DNA of 64,000 bases from Thalassospira sp. HJ (lineage in GTDB: Bacteria > Pseudomonadota > Alphaproteobacteria > Rhodospirillales > Thalassospiraceae): the NCBI RefSeq assembly GCF_000948415.1, contig NZ_JYII01000021.1, forward strand, positions 1 to 64,000. The letters run 5' to 3'. Positions 24,465-32,955 of the stretch are shown here, in pieces. Within the stretch, counting starts at the first letter, position 1. Every line of letters begins with the position of its first letter. Under the pieces are notes generated by a model. The model was not told the DNA's origin. It saw only the letters and a list, made by a program, of their open reading frames with translations, and made no database searches. The position numbers and the translations under genes are program-made.

Positions 24465-24758
24465 CTATCCTTGCTTGCGGCGCAAATGATCGACCAGTTC
24501 GGCCTTGTCCGGATCGGTGTGGAAGCTGTCGGGTACGATCAGCATGCCACGCGTGCCGTCCTTGGCCTCGATCATGTAAAGGGTGGCGTCATCGCCCGGA
24601 TCGGTGCCGGCATCGACCGATCGGCAATCAATGATGGTCAGGTCATCAGCGTGATAGCGGGTTTCACGGCCATCACAGGTGACGTGATTGTCCGATGCGC
24701 TGAAAACATGGGAAAAGCCGCGTTCGCGGGCGAGATCCTGCAGTTCGATCAAATTCAT
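24465..24758 (-). CDS. Small conserved protein, paralogue B (97 aa)
   Basis: Tandem paralogue of the 98-residue protein: the DPGDDATLYMIEAKDGTRG core and DSFHTDPDKAELVDHLRR tail match it nearly residue for residue, while the N-terminal ELQDLARERGFSHVF is more divergent. The middle contains two cysteines absent in paralogue A (HVTCDG, IDCRS). A GGAGG ribosome site precedes the ATG at 24758. Function unknown; the shared acidic pattern could be a small binding domain. Confidence 0.75.
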   Translation of the reverse strand: MNLIELQDLARERGFSHVFSASDNHVTCDGRETRYHADDLTIIDCRSVDAGTDPGDDATLYMIEAKDGTRGMLIVPDSFHTDPDKAELVDHLRRKQG

Positions 24759-24874
24759 GGGGGCCTCCGATCTTGTGCGTTGGGGTTAGAAAGCCATCCT
24801 AGCAAAGATCGGGGCCAATGGTATTGCGCAAGCGCAAAACAGTTTTCATGTGCGGGCGAAACCCGCCAAAACCC

Positions 24875-25366
24875 TTACGAAATCTGCATTTTCATGCCTT
24901 CGTGGCTGGCGACAAAACCAAGCCGTTCATAGAAGCGATGGGCATCCTTGCGGGTTTTGTCGGTGGTGAACTGCAAAAGCGCCGCGCCAAGTGATTTCGA
25001 AATCGAAATGGATTCAATGATCAGCTTTTCGCCGATCTTCTGACCGCGCGCAGAACTCCCCACCCGCACCCCTTCGATCTGGGCGCGCAGCTGTCCGCGC
25101 CGTGACAATCCGGCAATCAGGGTCAGCTGCAGGCAACCGACAATATCGCTGCCCTGAACGGCCAGCAGATATTTGTTGGGCAGCGCATCAGTGGATTGGG
25201 ATTCCATACCATCAAACGCGGCGTAATAGGCATCGGGCAGCGGATCGGTAAATTCCTCGCGGGTTTTGCCTTTTTCATCATCGGCCAGAAGGGCGACGAT
25301 GGCGGGCAGGTCATCGCGGGTGGCATAGCGAAACGTGATGTCAGCGGCTGCGGTGGTGTTTGACAT
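24875..25366 (-). CDS. GNAT family N-acetyltransferase
   Basis: The 163-residue protein has the GNAT acetyl-CoA motif as RVGSSARGQKIGEKLI (R-x-x-G-x-G pattern, near residue 107) and a C-terminal YERLGFVAS. The N-terminal ITFRYATRDDLPAIVALLADDE is a usual opening strand and helix. Substrate unknown. An AAAGGGA site lies about 8 bases before the ATG at 25366. It is on the same strand as the small paralogues but 116 bases apart. Confidence 0.88.
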   Translation of the reverse strand: MSNTTAAADITFRYATRDDLPAIVALLADDEKGKTREEFTDPLPDAYYAAFDGMESQSTDALPNKYLLAVQGSDIVGCLQLTLIAGLSRRGQLRAQIEGVRVGSSARGQKIGEKLIIESISISKSLGAALLQFTTDKTRKDAHRFYERLGFVASHEGMKMQIS

Positions 25367-25477
25367 TAAAATCCCTTTCCTGATGGCGGGACATCATGGG
25401 CAAAGCCTGATGATTGCACAAGTCGCCAAAGGTCTGGGATTGTTCACTTTTGGTGTATGGGGTAGCCGCCAAATGGC

Positions 25478-25514
25478 AATGATGCCGCCTGCTGGTGTGT
25501 CAGGCGACATCATT
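25478..25514. repeat. Imperfect hairpin between two minus-strand genes
   Basis: AATGATG-CC-GCCTG pairs with CAGGC-GA-CATCATT around a 9-base loop. It sits in the 255-base gap between the short-chain dehydrogenase and the GNAT gene. No U-tract follows on the minus strand, so it is either a weak transcript end or a regulatory structure. Confidence 0.4.
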
Positions 25515-25621
25515 GCGTGTACTGCAGGAACCGTCAGAAAAAACCGGCACGGGGATGGGGGAATGATGCCGATTCCAAGCCAAGGATTCCCGCAATCATA
25601 TGGGCCGAGGCAGCTTACGTT

Positions 25622-26362
25622 TTAAGCCAAGCCACCATTGGCGCGGATGGTCTGACCATCGACCCAACCGGAATCCGTTCCGGCCAGGAAGGACACCACA
25701 CCTGCGATGTCACCCGGTTCACCAAGCCGTTCAAGCGGCGGCATTTTGGAAAACTGGGCGATCTGCTCATCGGTTTTGCCGCTGAGGAACAGTTCGGTTG
25801 CTACCGGCCCGGGGGCGACGGCATTGACCGTGATCTGGCGACCGCGCAGTTCCTTGGCGTAGACGGCTGTCATGGCTTCGACCGCGGCCTTGGTGGCGTT
25901 ATAGACGGCATAGCCCGGCAGTTTGAGGTGCAGGGCCGTGGTCGAGAAATTGATCACCCGGCCATGATCACGCAGATGCTTGGCCCCTTCGCGCAGCATG
26001 TTGAAGGTGCCGCGAACATTGATGTCCATCATCGCGTCATAGGTCGCGTCATCCATGTCGGCAATCGGCGTGGTCATCATGACGCCGGCATTATTCACAA
26101 TGACATCCACCCCGCCAAATTCGGCGATTGTCTTGTCAAACAGGACTGTGACTGCATCCGGACGGGCGATATCGGCCTTTACCGCAAGCGCCTTGTGACC
26201 TTGGGATTTCAGGCTTTCGGCCAGTTCTTCGGCGGCCTTGGTGGAATTGGCATAGTTGATGACAACGGCAAAGCCGTCAGCTGCCAGACGCTTGGCGAGC
26301 GCCACGCCAATACCGCGTGATGCGCCGGTGATGATGGCCGTTCTGTTTTCATTGGCAGACAT
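25622..26362 (-). CDS. Short-chain dehydrogenase/reductase
   Basis: A 246-residue classical SDR of the 3-ketoacyl-reductase type. It has the NADP-binding GASRGIGVALA (near residue 14), the NNAG-type VIVNNAGVM near 90, and the catalytic Ser/Tyr/Lys region with YAVYNATKAA near 155. The C-terminal SGWVDGQTIRANGG is usual for the family. The substrate cannot be told. It diverges from a LysR regulator with an inverted repeat between them, so that regulator is likely to control it. Confidence 0.93.
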   Translation of the reverse strand: MSANENRTAIITGASRGIGVALAKRLAADGFAVVINYANSTKAAEELAESLKSQGHKALAVKADIARPDAVTVLFDKTIAEFGGVDVIVNNAGVMMTTPIADMDDATYDAMMDINVRGTFNMLREGAKHLRDHGRVINFSTTALHLKLPGYAVYNATKAAVEAMTAVYAKELRGRQITVNAVAPGPVATELFLSGKTDEQIAQFSKMPPLERLGEPGDIAGVVSFLAGTDSGWVDGQTIRANGGLA

Positions 26363-26426
26363 TGCAAGTCTCCTGGGTGGTTAAGGGGGCCTCAAGGGCA
26401 TGGCCCGACTATGCCCAAGATGACTT

Positions 26427-26464
26427 TTCGGATAATTAGCCTATATTGGAATTGATTATTCGAA
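26427..26464. promoter_or_regulatory. Inverted repeat in the SDR-LysR intergenic region
   Basis: TTCGGATAAT and ATTATTCGAA are 10-bp arms (one mismatch) separated by 18 bases. Long, widely spaced dyads between a LysR gene and its divergent target are common recognition sites. It lies 24-61 bases before the LysR start codon. Confidence 0.6.
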
Positions 26465-26487
26465 ATCAGATAACAATAGGCGTGTGG

Positions 26488-27405
26488 ATGGACCGGTTTG
26501 AGGAAATGCGTAATTTCGTGCGTGTGGTGGAGCGCAAAAGCTTTACCAAGGCGGCCAGCGATCTTTTGATCCCGCGTGCGACCATGACCAATTCCATCCA
26601 GCGACTGGAAGAGCGGCTGGGCACCCGGTTGCTGGAACGCACGACGCGCACCGTCAACCCGACCCATGACGGAGAGGCCTATTATCAGCGCTGTATCAGG
26701 ATATTGGCCGATCTCGAGGAAGCCGATGGCAGCTTTACCAATGCCGATCCCAAGGGATTGCTGCGGGTGAACCTGCAAGGCACTTTGGCGCGGACCTTTA
26801 TCATCCCGGCCCTGTCTGATTTTCGGGATCGCTATCCGGGGATCGAACTGGTGCTGGCCGATGGCGACCGGTTTGTCGATCTGGTGCATGAGGGCTTTGA
26901 TTGTGTGCTGCGCAGTGGCGATCTGGCGAGTTCATCCATGATCGGACGGAGGCTGGCCCTTTTGCATGAGGCGACTGTGGCAAGCCCCGATTACTTTGCG
27001 CGCGTTGGCATGCCGCAAACGATTGATGACCTTAAAACGCAGGGTCATCAGATGGTTTGTTTCCTCTCGGGTGCGGATGATCAGCCGATCCCGCTTGATT
27101 TCACGGTGGATGGCAAGGTGTGCGAGGTCATGCTGCCTGCGAGCATTTCGGTCACCGGGGCGGACAGCTATGCCGCTTGTGCACAAGCCGGATTGGGGAT
27201 CGTGCAGGTGCCGCGTTATCGCGTGGCCGAGGACCTCAGATCGGGCAAACTGATTGAAATCCTGCCAGATTGCCCGCCGGATCCGATGCCGGTCTCGATC
27301 CTTTATCCGCAAAACCGGCAGCTTTCGGTGCGTGTACGGGTGTTTGTCGACTGGCTCAGCGCGCTTTTCGCGAAGATTGATTTCGCCGAGTCAGTCCGGG
27401 TTTGA
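26488..27405 (+). CDS. LysR family transcriptional regulator
   Basis: The 305-residue regulator has the N-terminal winged HTH (MRNFVRVVERKSFTKAASDLLIPRATMTNSIQRLEERLGTRLLERTTRTV) and a C-terminal periplasmic-binding-like effector domain. The sequence resembles LysR members that regulate adjacent short-chain dehydrogenases. I chose the ATG at 26488 (start of MDRFEEM, as in the family) over a TTG at 26446, which would add 14 residues. Its 3' end overlaps the convergent SRPBCC gene by 15 bases. Confidence 0.92.
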   Translation: MDRFEEMRNFVRVVERKSFTKAASDLLIPRATMTNSIQRLEERLGTRLLERTTRTVNPTHDGEAYYQRCIRILADLEEADGSFTNADPKGLLRVNLQGTLARTFIIPALSDFRDRYPGIELVLADGDRFVDLVHEGFDCVLRSGDLASSSMIGRRLALLHEATVASPDYFARVGMPQTIDDLKTQGHQMVCFLSGADDQPIPLDFTVDGKVCEVMLPASISVTGADSYAACAQAGLGIVQVPRYRVAEDLRSGKLIEILPDCPPDPMPVSILYPQNRQLSVRVRVFVDWLSALFAKIDFAESVRV

Positions 27406-27897
27406 CTGGTTGGCAAGCAGTTTGATCCGGTTTCGCAATGATACCAGATGCGCCTGCCAGTAATGGGTCATCATCGGCTTGAAGCGGTTGTCATTGAGGC
27501 CATTGCGGCCGGGATGGGCCATGGAAAGCTTTTCAAGGCCCAGATGTTCAAGCGTGATGCGGGTGTAGTCGCCCTGAGCGGCAAAGCGGATATCAACCAG
27601 TGTCGCCGGTTCCTTGGGGTCGGCCATCGGCCATTGCCATTCGAAGGCCAGGCGCTTGCCCGGTTCCCACTTGGTGACCTTGCCAGCACGGACGATGAAA
27701 TCGGGGCGGCGTTTATCGACTTCCTGCAAATAGCGCACGCCATCGCATTTGCCAAATTCCATGATGCCCGGACGATTGCCAATCAGGCGGTTGCGCGGCC
27801 CCTGCTTCCACCAGTGATCAATCTCGCCGGTGAACTGCTCAAAGGCGGTGGCGGCGTCACATTCAACGCGAAGCGCAACAAAGGTTTTGGCTGACAT
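27391..27897 (-). CDS. SRPBCC/AHSA1 domain protein
   Basis: The 168-residue protein has the START-like SRPBCC fold of Aha1-type activators: EIDHWWKQG near residue 25, then VTKWEPGKRLAFEWQWP and TRITLEHLGLEKL, ending in a C-terminal helix. It probably binds a hydrophobic ligand; many relatives are found next to ArsR or LysR regulators. The 15-base overlap with the convergent LysR gene leaves no terminator between them. Start ATG at 27897. Confidence 0.85.
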   Translation of the reverse strand: MSAKTFVALRVECDAATAFEQFTGEIDHWWKQGPRNRLIGNRPGIMEFGKCDGVRYLQEVDKRRPDFIVRAGKVTKWEPGKRLAFEWQWPMADPKEPATLVDIRFAAQGDYTRITLEHLGLEKLSMAHPGRNGLNDNRFKPMMTHYWQAHLVSLRNRIKLLANQSNPD

Positions 27898-27973
27898 CGA
27901 TCATCCTGTTTAACAGCAGCGCCAGTCATCCGGCGGCAACTGTCTTTCTTTTGCAGAAAGCCCGCATGCGGAC

Positions 27974-28015
27974 AAGCAAAACCCGATCCGGCGGGAATTT
28001 TGCGCCGGGTCGGGT
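27974..28015 (-). terminator. Terminator of the ghrA-like gene
   Basis: On the minus strand a 15-bp stem (AAACCCGACCCGGCG, one G-U pair) with a 10-base loop is followed by TTTTGCTT. It lies 34 bases past the stop at 28050. Confidence 0.8.
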
Positions 28016-28049
28016 TTGATAAAGATCGGGATGTTCTGGTTGGAACGGT

Positions 28050-28997
28050 TTAGTAGCCGATCTCGCGATTGACCAGACCGCGCGGGGTTTCACCGCGTGC
28101 CAGACGATCAAGGTTTTCGGCAATCTGATCGACGGATTCTTCAAACCGGGTGGCCGCGGCAATGTGCGGTGTGATGCGGATTTTCGCATGATCCCAGAAC
28201 GGATGGCTTTCGGGCAGCGGTTCGGTTGCCGCAACATCGAGAAATGCACCGCGCAGATGGCCGGTATCAAGGGCGCGCAGCAAATCGGCCTCGTTGATCA
28301 TCGCCCCGCGCGCGGCATTAATGATCGCAGCCCCCTTGGGCAGGAAGGAGAGCGTGCTGCTGTTTAGCACATTTTCGGTTTCTGACGTGCGCGGCAGCAG
28401 GCAGATCAGGATATCGGACTGACCGAGGAATTCGGCGAGCGTTTCCTTGCCGGCATAGGTCGCAATGCCCTCGATCGCCTTCATCGAGCGGCTCCAGCCC
28501 GAGACTGAGAAGCCGAGATTGGACAGCGACACGGCAACGGCAGACCCCAGCGCACCCAGCCCCATGACGCCGACCCGGCATTGCGAAATGCGTGCGACGT
28601 CATGCTGGGTCCAGTTAGCCTTGGCCTGCTGGGCGCTATAAACATCAAAGTCGCGCATGAAATGAAGGGCTGCATAAAGGTGATATTGCACCATCTGATC
28701 GGCCATGCCGGCATCTTCCAGGCGAATGACCGGCAATTCTTTCGGCAGGCTGGGGGAGGAAACCACATGATCGACCCCGGCACCGAGCGAGAAGATGGCT
28801 TTCAGGTTCGGCAGCGTCTTGATCAGGCCCTGCGGCTGTTTCCAGAACAGGGCATAGTCAATCGTTTCAGGATCGTAACTGTCGTCCTCGGTCACGATAT
28901 TCGCGTCCGGCAGACGATCGACCATCACGCTTTTCCACTTCTCATCATCGCCGGCAGCGGAAATCAGAATGTTGAGCGGGGCGTTGGTGGTCGACAT
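28050..28997 (-). CDS. GhrA-like 2-hydroxyacid dehydrogenase
   Basis: Members of this D-2-hydroxyacid dehydrogenase branch reduce glyoxylate and hydroxypyruvate with NADPH. The product (315 residues) has the dinucleotide-binding VGVMGLGALGSAVA near residue 140, the catalytic Arg in INAARGAMINEADLL, the Glu region TEPLPESHPFW, and the catalytic His in RITPHIAAATR. I chose the ATG at 28997 because AGGAGA lies 7 bases upstream and the sequence then begins MSTTNAPLNILI; an in-frame start at 29084 would add 29 residues. Length equals E. coli GhrA (312). Confidence 0.88.
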   Translation of the reverse strand: MSTTNAPLNILISAAGDDEKWKSVMVDRLPDANIVTEDDSYDPETIDYALFWKQPQGLIKTLPNLKAIFSLGAGVDHVVSSPSLPKELPVIRLEDAGMADQMVQYHLYAALHFMRDFDVYSAQQAKANWTQHDVARISQCRVGVMGLGALGSAVAVSLSNLGFSVSGWSRSMKAIEGIATYAGKETLAEFLGQSDILICLLPRTSETENVLNSSTLSFLPKGAAIINAARGAMINEADLLRALDTGHLRGAFLDVAATEPLPESHPFWDHAKIRITPHIAAATRFEESVDQIAENLDRLARGETPRGLVNREIGY

Positions 28998-29165
28998 CGG
29001 GGTCTCCTGGTCAAAGCTTCGTAAGTTGGGGCGAAAATCTGGGCTGCAAAACGGTTTGCACATATCAAACGCGCCAGAGCGCAAAGCGTTCCGGCGCGGT
29101 CAATACAGTCTGTCATGGACTGGCCCGTTTTCACAAGGCCGGTTGGGCGCTTTTAAGCGATATGA

Positions 29166-29585
29166 TCAGTGGGCAAAGATCATGGCCGGATCGCGGAAGG
29201 TCTTGAATTCAAGGCCATTTCCTGCCGGGTCTTCGACAAAGAAGGTGCCCTGCTCACCCGGTTCACCCTTGAAGCGGATCTTGGGTTCGAGCAGGAATTT
29301 GACATTGGCGGCCTTCAGCTTGTCGGCAAGCTGATGCCATTTTTCCCATTCAAGAACCGCCCCGAAATGCGGGATCGGCACCGCATCCCCATCGACATCT
29401 CCCGATCCCTTGTTTTGGCCTGCTTCCGGGCGAACATGGGCGGAGAGCTGATGGCCAAAGAAATCAAAATCAATCCAGGCTTCGGTCGAGCGGCCCTCGT
29501 CACAGCCAAGAATATCGATATAGAACGCGCGGGTGTCAGATATCGATTTAATCGGGAAGGCCAGATGGAATGGGGGCAGTGACAT
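29166..29585 (-). CDS. VOC/glyoxalase family protein
   Basis: The 139-residue protein has the extradiol-dioxygenase-like VOC pattern: FHLAFPIKSISDTRAFYIDILGC at the start, DFFGHQLSAHVRPE with a possible metal His, and QGTFFVEDPAGNGLEFKTF at the end, where the final Glu is the usual third metal ligand. The substrate is unknown. It diverges from a LysR gene, whose likely dyad lies between them. Confidence 0.87.
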   Translation of the reverse strand: MSLPPFHLAFPIKSISDTRAFYIDILGCDEGRSTEAWIDFDFFGHQLSAHVRPEAGQNKGSGDVDGDAVPIPHFGAVLEWEKWHQLADKLKAANVKFLLEPKIRFKGEPGEQGTFFVEDPAGNGLEFKTFRDPAMIFAH

Positions 29586-29656
29586 GGATGTCTCCTAGAT
29601 AATCTAATGCTGTGTTGTTAGAGCCAGTCTAAATCAGCATAATACCGGGCGTAAAA

Positions 29657-29669
29657 TCAGAAGTTCTGA
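29657..29669. promoter_or_regulatory. Dyad before the LysR gene
   Basis: TCAGAA-G-TTCTGA is an almost perfect 13-bp palindrome 25 bases before the LysR start codon and between divergent genes. It is a candidate regulator-binding site; no second copy is seen. Confidence 0.45.
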
Positions 29670-29694
29670 ATTTATCATCAGGAAAGCTATTGCT

Positions 29695-30642
29695 ATGGCC
29701 CTGCGCCCGACCACCCCGCCGCTGAATGCCCTGCGCGCTTTTGAGGCCGCCGCCCGGCTTGGCAGCTTTGCCCGCGCGGCAGAGGAACTTTCGGTGACAT
29801 CGGGCGCCATCAGCCAGCAGGTCGCCAATCTTGAAGCCAGCCTTGGCATGGTTTTGTTCGAGCGCAATGGCCCAAAACTGAGCCTGCGCGAAGCAGGGCG
29901 GGCCTATTTGCCCAGTTTGCGCCGGGCGCTCGACGAGATCGAGGCCGCCACCCTTGATCTGGTCACTCATGGCGCGGGGGAACGGAAGCTGGTCATTGGT
30001 GCGCTGCATACATTGGCCAGCAGCTGGCTTATTCCAAAATTAAATCGACTCCAAAACAAACATCCCGATATCCGCCCAGTGATCGAGACCCTGGCGCTTA
30101 ATTTCGCCACCCCGGAACGCAGTCCTGACCTTGGCGCGCGCCAGATCGATGTCGGGCTTTATTTTGGTGATGGTCGCTGGCCCGGAATGATTGCCGACAA
30201 GATTTTTGATGAAATTCAAGTGGTTGTTGGCAAACCCGGATATGTTGCTTCAGGTGATGAGACGGGCGAAAACAGCGCCATCGACCCTTCAGACCTGATC
30301 GGACGTTACCCAAGACTGGTCCACACCACCCGGCCCAAGGCATGGCATGACTGGGCGCAGGCCAATGGCGTTGCCATTACCGGGGCCCCCGGACCGGCGT
30401 TTGAGCACTTCTTCATGCTGATCGAGGCGGTCAAGGCCGGCATGGGAATCGCCCTGTTACCAAGGGTTTTGATCGAAGGACCGCTGGCGGATGGCAGCCT
30501 TGAAATCGTTAGCGATGCCCGCCTGAAATCACGTGGGGCATACTATCTGATCACACCGGAAACCCGTCAGGACGTGCCGGAAGTCCGTGCCTTTCGCGAC
30601 TGGGTGCTTAGTTTGGCAAGTCAATCCGGTTTGTCAGAATAA
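29695..30642 (+). CDS. LysR family regulator, GcvA-like
   Basis: The 315-residue protein belongs to the GcvA-like LysR branch: PTTPPLNALRAFEAAARLGSFARAAEELSVTSGAISQQVANLEASLGMVLFER in the HTH, then an effector domain with FEHFFMLIEAVKAGMGIALLPRVLIE near residue 240. The ATG at 29695 gives the usual family opening. It diverges from the VOC gene and is probably its regulator. It is one of three LysR genes in the window, the others at 26.5 and 53.6 kb. Confidence 0.92.
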   Translation: MALRPTTPPLNALRAFEAAARLGSFARAAEELSVTSGAISQQVANLEASLGMVLFERNGPKLSLREAGRAYLPSLRRALDEIEAATLDLVTHGAGERKLVIGALHTLASSWLIPKLNRLQNKHPDIRPVIETLALNFATPERSPDLGARQIDVGLYFGDGRWPGMIADKIFDEIQVVVGKPGYVASGDETGENSAIDPSDLIGRYPRLVHTTRPKAWHDWAQANGVAITGAPGPAFEHFFMLIEAVKAGMGIALLPRVLIEGPLADGSLEIVSDARLKSRGAYYLITPETRQDVPEVRAFRDWVLSLASQSGLSE

Positions 30643-30690
30643 GCCGACAAGTGTTTGAAAGTATGGATGGATGTTCCGCGCGTCTGGGCT

Positions 30691-31167
30691 CTAGGCGCGG
30701 TGATAGCTGCTGTGCAGCAGGTGATCTTTCTTCGGGCCGGTGATTTTTATTTTTGTTTCGAAATGATCCGGCCCGTTCCAGATCATGCAATGGTGATAAA
30801 AGTCCTCACCACAGGGGTGGATGTCGCGTGCACAGTAACCGGTTTCGCCTATTTCAGCCTCCTCGCCAAATTGCAGCAGCACATAGCGATTGCCGAAACT
30901 TAAGGGATCGCGAAACAGAAGCTCGACTGCGGCCGGGTCCTCGTGCAGGACGAAATCATATTCGCGGTAGCCGTCAAACCGCTTGCCATCCGGGCGGGTC
31001 AAAAACCCCTCCTCGCGATAGCGCAGCACATTGGGTTGGGCCGGATCGGCGGCATGAAACGTCACATCGCCGGTAAACTGCCCGGCCTCACCCAGATCGC
31101 GCATGAGCGTCCAGTTGCCGGTAAGGGCATGGAAAATCTCGGCTGCGGTGGGGATGTTGGATGCCAT
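30691..31167 (-). CDS. DUF6314 family protein
   Basis: A 158-residue protein of the DUF6314 type (no known function). The pattern is LTGNWTLMRDLGEAGQFTGDVTFH, VLRYREEGFLTRPDG, REYDFVLHEDPAAVELLFRDP, and a C-terminal HHCMIWNGPDHFETKIKITGPKKDHLLHSSYHR. It looks like a lipocalin-like or allene-oxide-cyclase-like beta-barrel. It is transcribed on the minus strand, convergent with the LysR gene 49 bases away. Start ATG at 31167. Confidence 0.75.
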   Translation of the reverse strand: MASNIPTAAEIFHALTGNWTLMRDLGEAGQFTGDVTFHAADPAQPNVLRYREEGFLTRPDGKRFDGYREYDFVLHEDPAAVELLFRDPLSFGNRYVLLQFGEEAEIGETGYCARDIHPCGEDFYHHCMIWNGPDHFETKIKITGPKKDHLLHSSYHRA

Positions 31168-31193
31168 CGGTGTTCTCAGGTCCGTGTCGGGAC

Positions 31194-31232
31194 AAAAAAG
31201 GCAGGGCGCAAAATGCGGTACCCTGCCTTTTT
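31194..31232. terminator. Bidirectional terminator near the HIT gene
   Basis: A-rich plus GGCAGGG at 31194-31206 pairs with CCCTGCC plus T-rich at 31221-31232 around a 14-base loop. It lies 18 bases past the HIT gene stop (minus strand) and 27 bases upstream of the DUF6314 start, so it ends the HIT gene transcript. Confidence 0.78.
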
Positions 31233-31249
31233 AATGGGATTTTGGTTGC

Positions 31250-31621
31250 TTAGGCGCCCGGCAGCATCCGCGGCAGTTTCTCACCGCCCAAGATATGCAC
31301 ATGCAGGTGCGGGACGTCCTGGCGGCCGTGTTCGCGGGTGTTGGCGATCAGGCGGTAGCCGTCCTCGACCACGCCGGCTTCCTTGGAGATTTTGCCGATT
31401 GCGCGGGTGTAAGCGATGATTTCGGCGTCCGAGGCATTGAGCGCAAAGTCGTCATAGCTGGTATAGGCACCTTTCGGGATGACCAGAACATGGGTCGGGG
31501 CCTGCGGCGCGATATCATTGAAGGCCAGCACATGGTCATCTTCATAGACCTTGGTGCACGGGATTTCACCGCGCAGGATTTTGGCGAAGATGTTTTCCGG
31601 ATCGTAGGGCTGAACGGCCAT
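31250..31621 (-). CDS. HIT family protein (HinT type)
   Basis: Histidine-triad nucleotide-binding proteins hydrolyse purine nucleotide phosphoramidates. The 123-residue protein has the HxHxH-type triad as HLHVHIL near residue 106, with FAKILRGEIPCTKVYEDD at the N-terminus and HVLVIPKGAYTSYDD in the middle. It lies beyond the his operon on the same strand, separated by a repeat element at 31727-31811, so it may be transcribed from within or after that region. Start ATG at 31621. Confidence 0.93.
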   Translation of the reverse strand: MAVQPYDPENIFAKILRGEIPCTKVYEDDHVLAFNDIAPQAPTHVLVIPKGAYTSYDDFALNASDAEIIAYTRAIGKISKEAGVVEDGYRLIANTREHGRQDVPHLHVHILGGEKLPRMLPGA

Positions 31622-31726
31622 GATGATGCTCCTGAACGCTATTTCTCAACTTTGATCGTCATATTGGACAGGCTTGCCGTCTGGTGCAATTTCGATTTTG
31701 CGAAAGTGCGACCATTTTCCAATTTC

Positions 31727-31811
31727 CGTCATTCCGGGCGGAGCAAGGCGGAGGCCCGGAATCCATGGTGGCGGTTGTGCCGATATGGATGCCCGCCTGC
31801 GCGGGCATCAC
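31727..31811. repeat. REP-like intergenic palindromic element
   Basis: Two hairpins in tandem: ATTCCGGGC with GCCCGGAAT (31731-31762) and GATGCCCGC with GCGGGCATC (31788-31809). The outer CGTCATTCCGGG and CGGGCATCACG are in turn roughly inverted. Elements with a CATTCCGGGC...GCCCGGAATCCA plus TGGATGCCCGC pattern are widespread in alpha- and betaproteobacterial intergenic DNA. It may also stop transcription after hisE. Confidence 0.7.
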
Positions 31812-31828
31812 GGGTGTTGGGGTAATCC

Positions 31829-32167
31829 TTAGTCGCTTTTGCGCGATGCCTTCTCAGTGATACCTGAAATGCCCTGACGCTCGGCCAGGATCTTCCAGAC
31901 ATCTTCGGGCTTAACCCCCTGATCGGCCCAAAGCACGGTCAGGTGATAAAGCAGGTCGGCACTTTCCGATGCGACCTTTTCCGGGCTTTCGGCCAAAGCG
32001 GCAATCACGGTTTCAACGCCCTCTTCGCCGACTTTCTGGGCGATTTTGGGTGTGCCCTTGGCAAACAGCTTGGCGGTATAGCTGGTTTCCGGGTCCGCAC
32101 CCTTGCGCGCGGCAACGGTTGCGTAAAGCGCATCAAGGATATGTTGGCTTTTATCCGTATCGGGCAT
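31829..32167 (-). CDS. hisE: Phosphoribosyl-ATP diphosphatase
   Basis: HisE hydrolyses PR-ATP to PR-AMP, step two of histidine synthesis. The 112-residue protein has the MazG-like pattern: ARKGADPETSYTAKLFAKGTPKIAQKVGEEGVETVIAALAES, with acidic metal-binding residues EE...E and D in the helix SESADLLYHLTVLW. The stand-alone HisE (not fused to HisI) fits alphaproteobacteria; hisI is not in the window. It begins 4 bases after hisF, as the last gene of the operon. Confidence 0.95.
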   Translation of the reverse strand: MPDTDKSQHILDALYATVAARKGADPETSYTAKLFAKGTPKIAQKVGEEGVETVIAALAESPEKVASESADLLYHLTVLWADQGVKPEDVWKILAERQGISGITEKASRKSD

Positions 32168-32171
32168 GATT

Positions 32172-32933
32172 TCAGTCCTCGCGCACCGGAATACCGGCCG
32201 CTTTCATGTGGTCCTTGACCTCGCGAATGCGATAGGTGCCGAAATGGAAGATCGAGGCGGCCAGAACCGCTGATGCATGGGCATCACGCACCCCTTCGAC
32301 CATATGATCGAGCGTCCCCACCCCACCCGAGGCAATAACCGGCACATGCACGGCATCGGCAATGGTACGCGTCAGCGGGATGTTAAAGCCCGACTGGGTG
32401 CCGTCACGATCCATCGAGGTAACAAGAAGCTCGCCAGCGCCGTATTCGACCATTTGTTTTGCAAACGAAACGGCATCGATCCCGGTGGGCTCACGCCCGC
32501 CATGGGTAAAGATTTCGAACTTGTCCGGGCCGGTTGATTTGGCATCGATCGAGACCACAATGCATTGCGATCCGAACTTGCGCGCGGCTTCGCGTACGAA
32601 ATCGGGGTTTTTCACCGCTGCGGTATTGATCGAAACCTTGTCAGCGCCAGCCAGAAGCAGCTTGCGGATGTCTTCAAGGGTGCGCACCCCGCCACCCACG
32701 GTGACCGGCATGAAGCAGGCCTCGGCCGTGCGGGCAACCACATCAAAGATGGTATCGCGGTTGTCACTTGATGCGGTGATATCAAGGAAGCAGAGCTCAT
32801 CCGCGCCCTCGGCATCATAAATGCGTGCCTGTTCGACCGGGTCGCCGGCATCGATCAGATCAACGAAATTGACCCCTTTGACGACGCGGCCGTCCTTGAC
32901 GTCAAGACAGGGAATGACACGGGTTTTCAGCAT
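32172..32933 (-). CDS. hisF: Imidazole glycerol phosphate synthase, cyclase subunit
   Basis: HisF closes the imidazole ring using ammonia delivered by HisH. The 253-residue TIM barrel starts [20 protein letters not shown], in which the Asp is catalytic, and contains the second catalytic Asp in [10 protein letters not shown]; phosphate loops GGGVRT and ASGGVGT are visible. I chose 32933 because it is the canonical N-terminus with AGGAA upstream; a longer frame to 33032 has no such support. It lies 22 bases after hisA. Confidence 0.96.
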   Translation of the reverse strand: MLKTRVIPCLDVKDGRVVKGVNFVDLIDAGDPVEQARIYDAEGADELCFLDITASSDNRDTIFDVVARTAEACFMPVTVGGGVRTLEDIRKLLLAGADKVSINTAAVKNPDFVREAARKFGSQCIVVSIDAKSTGPDKFEIFTHGGREPTGIDAVSFAKQMVEYGAGELLVTSMDRDGTQSGFNIPLTRTIADAVHVPVIASGGVGTLDHMVEGVRDAHASAVLAASIFHFGTYRIREVKDHMKAAGIPVRED

Positions 32934-32955
32934 GGTCTGTTTCCTGTTGGGTCGG

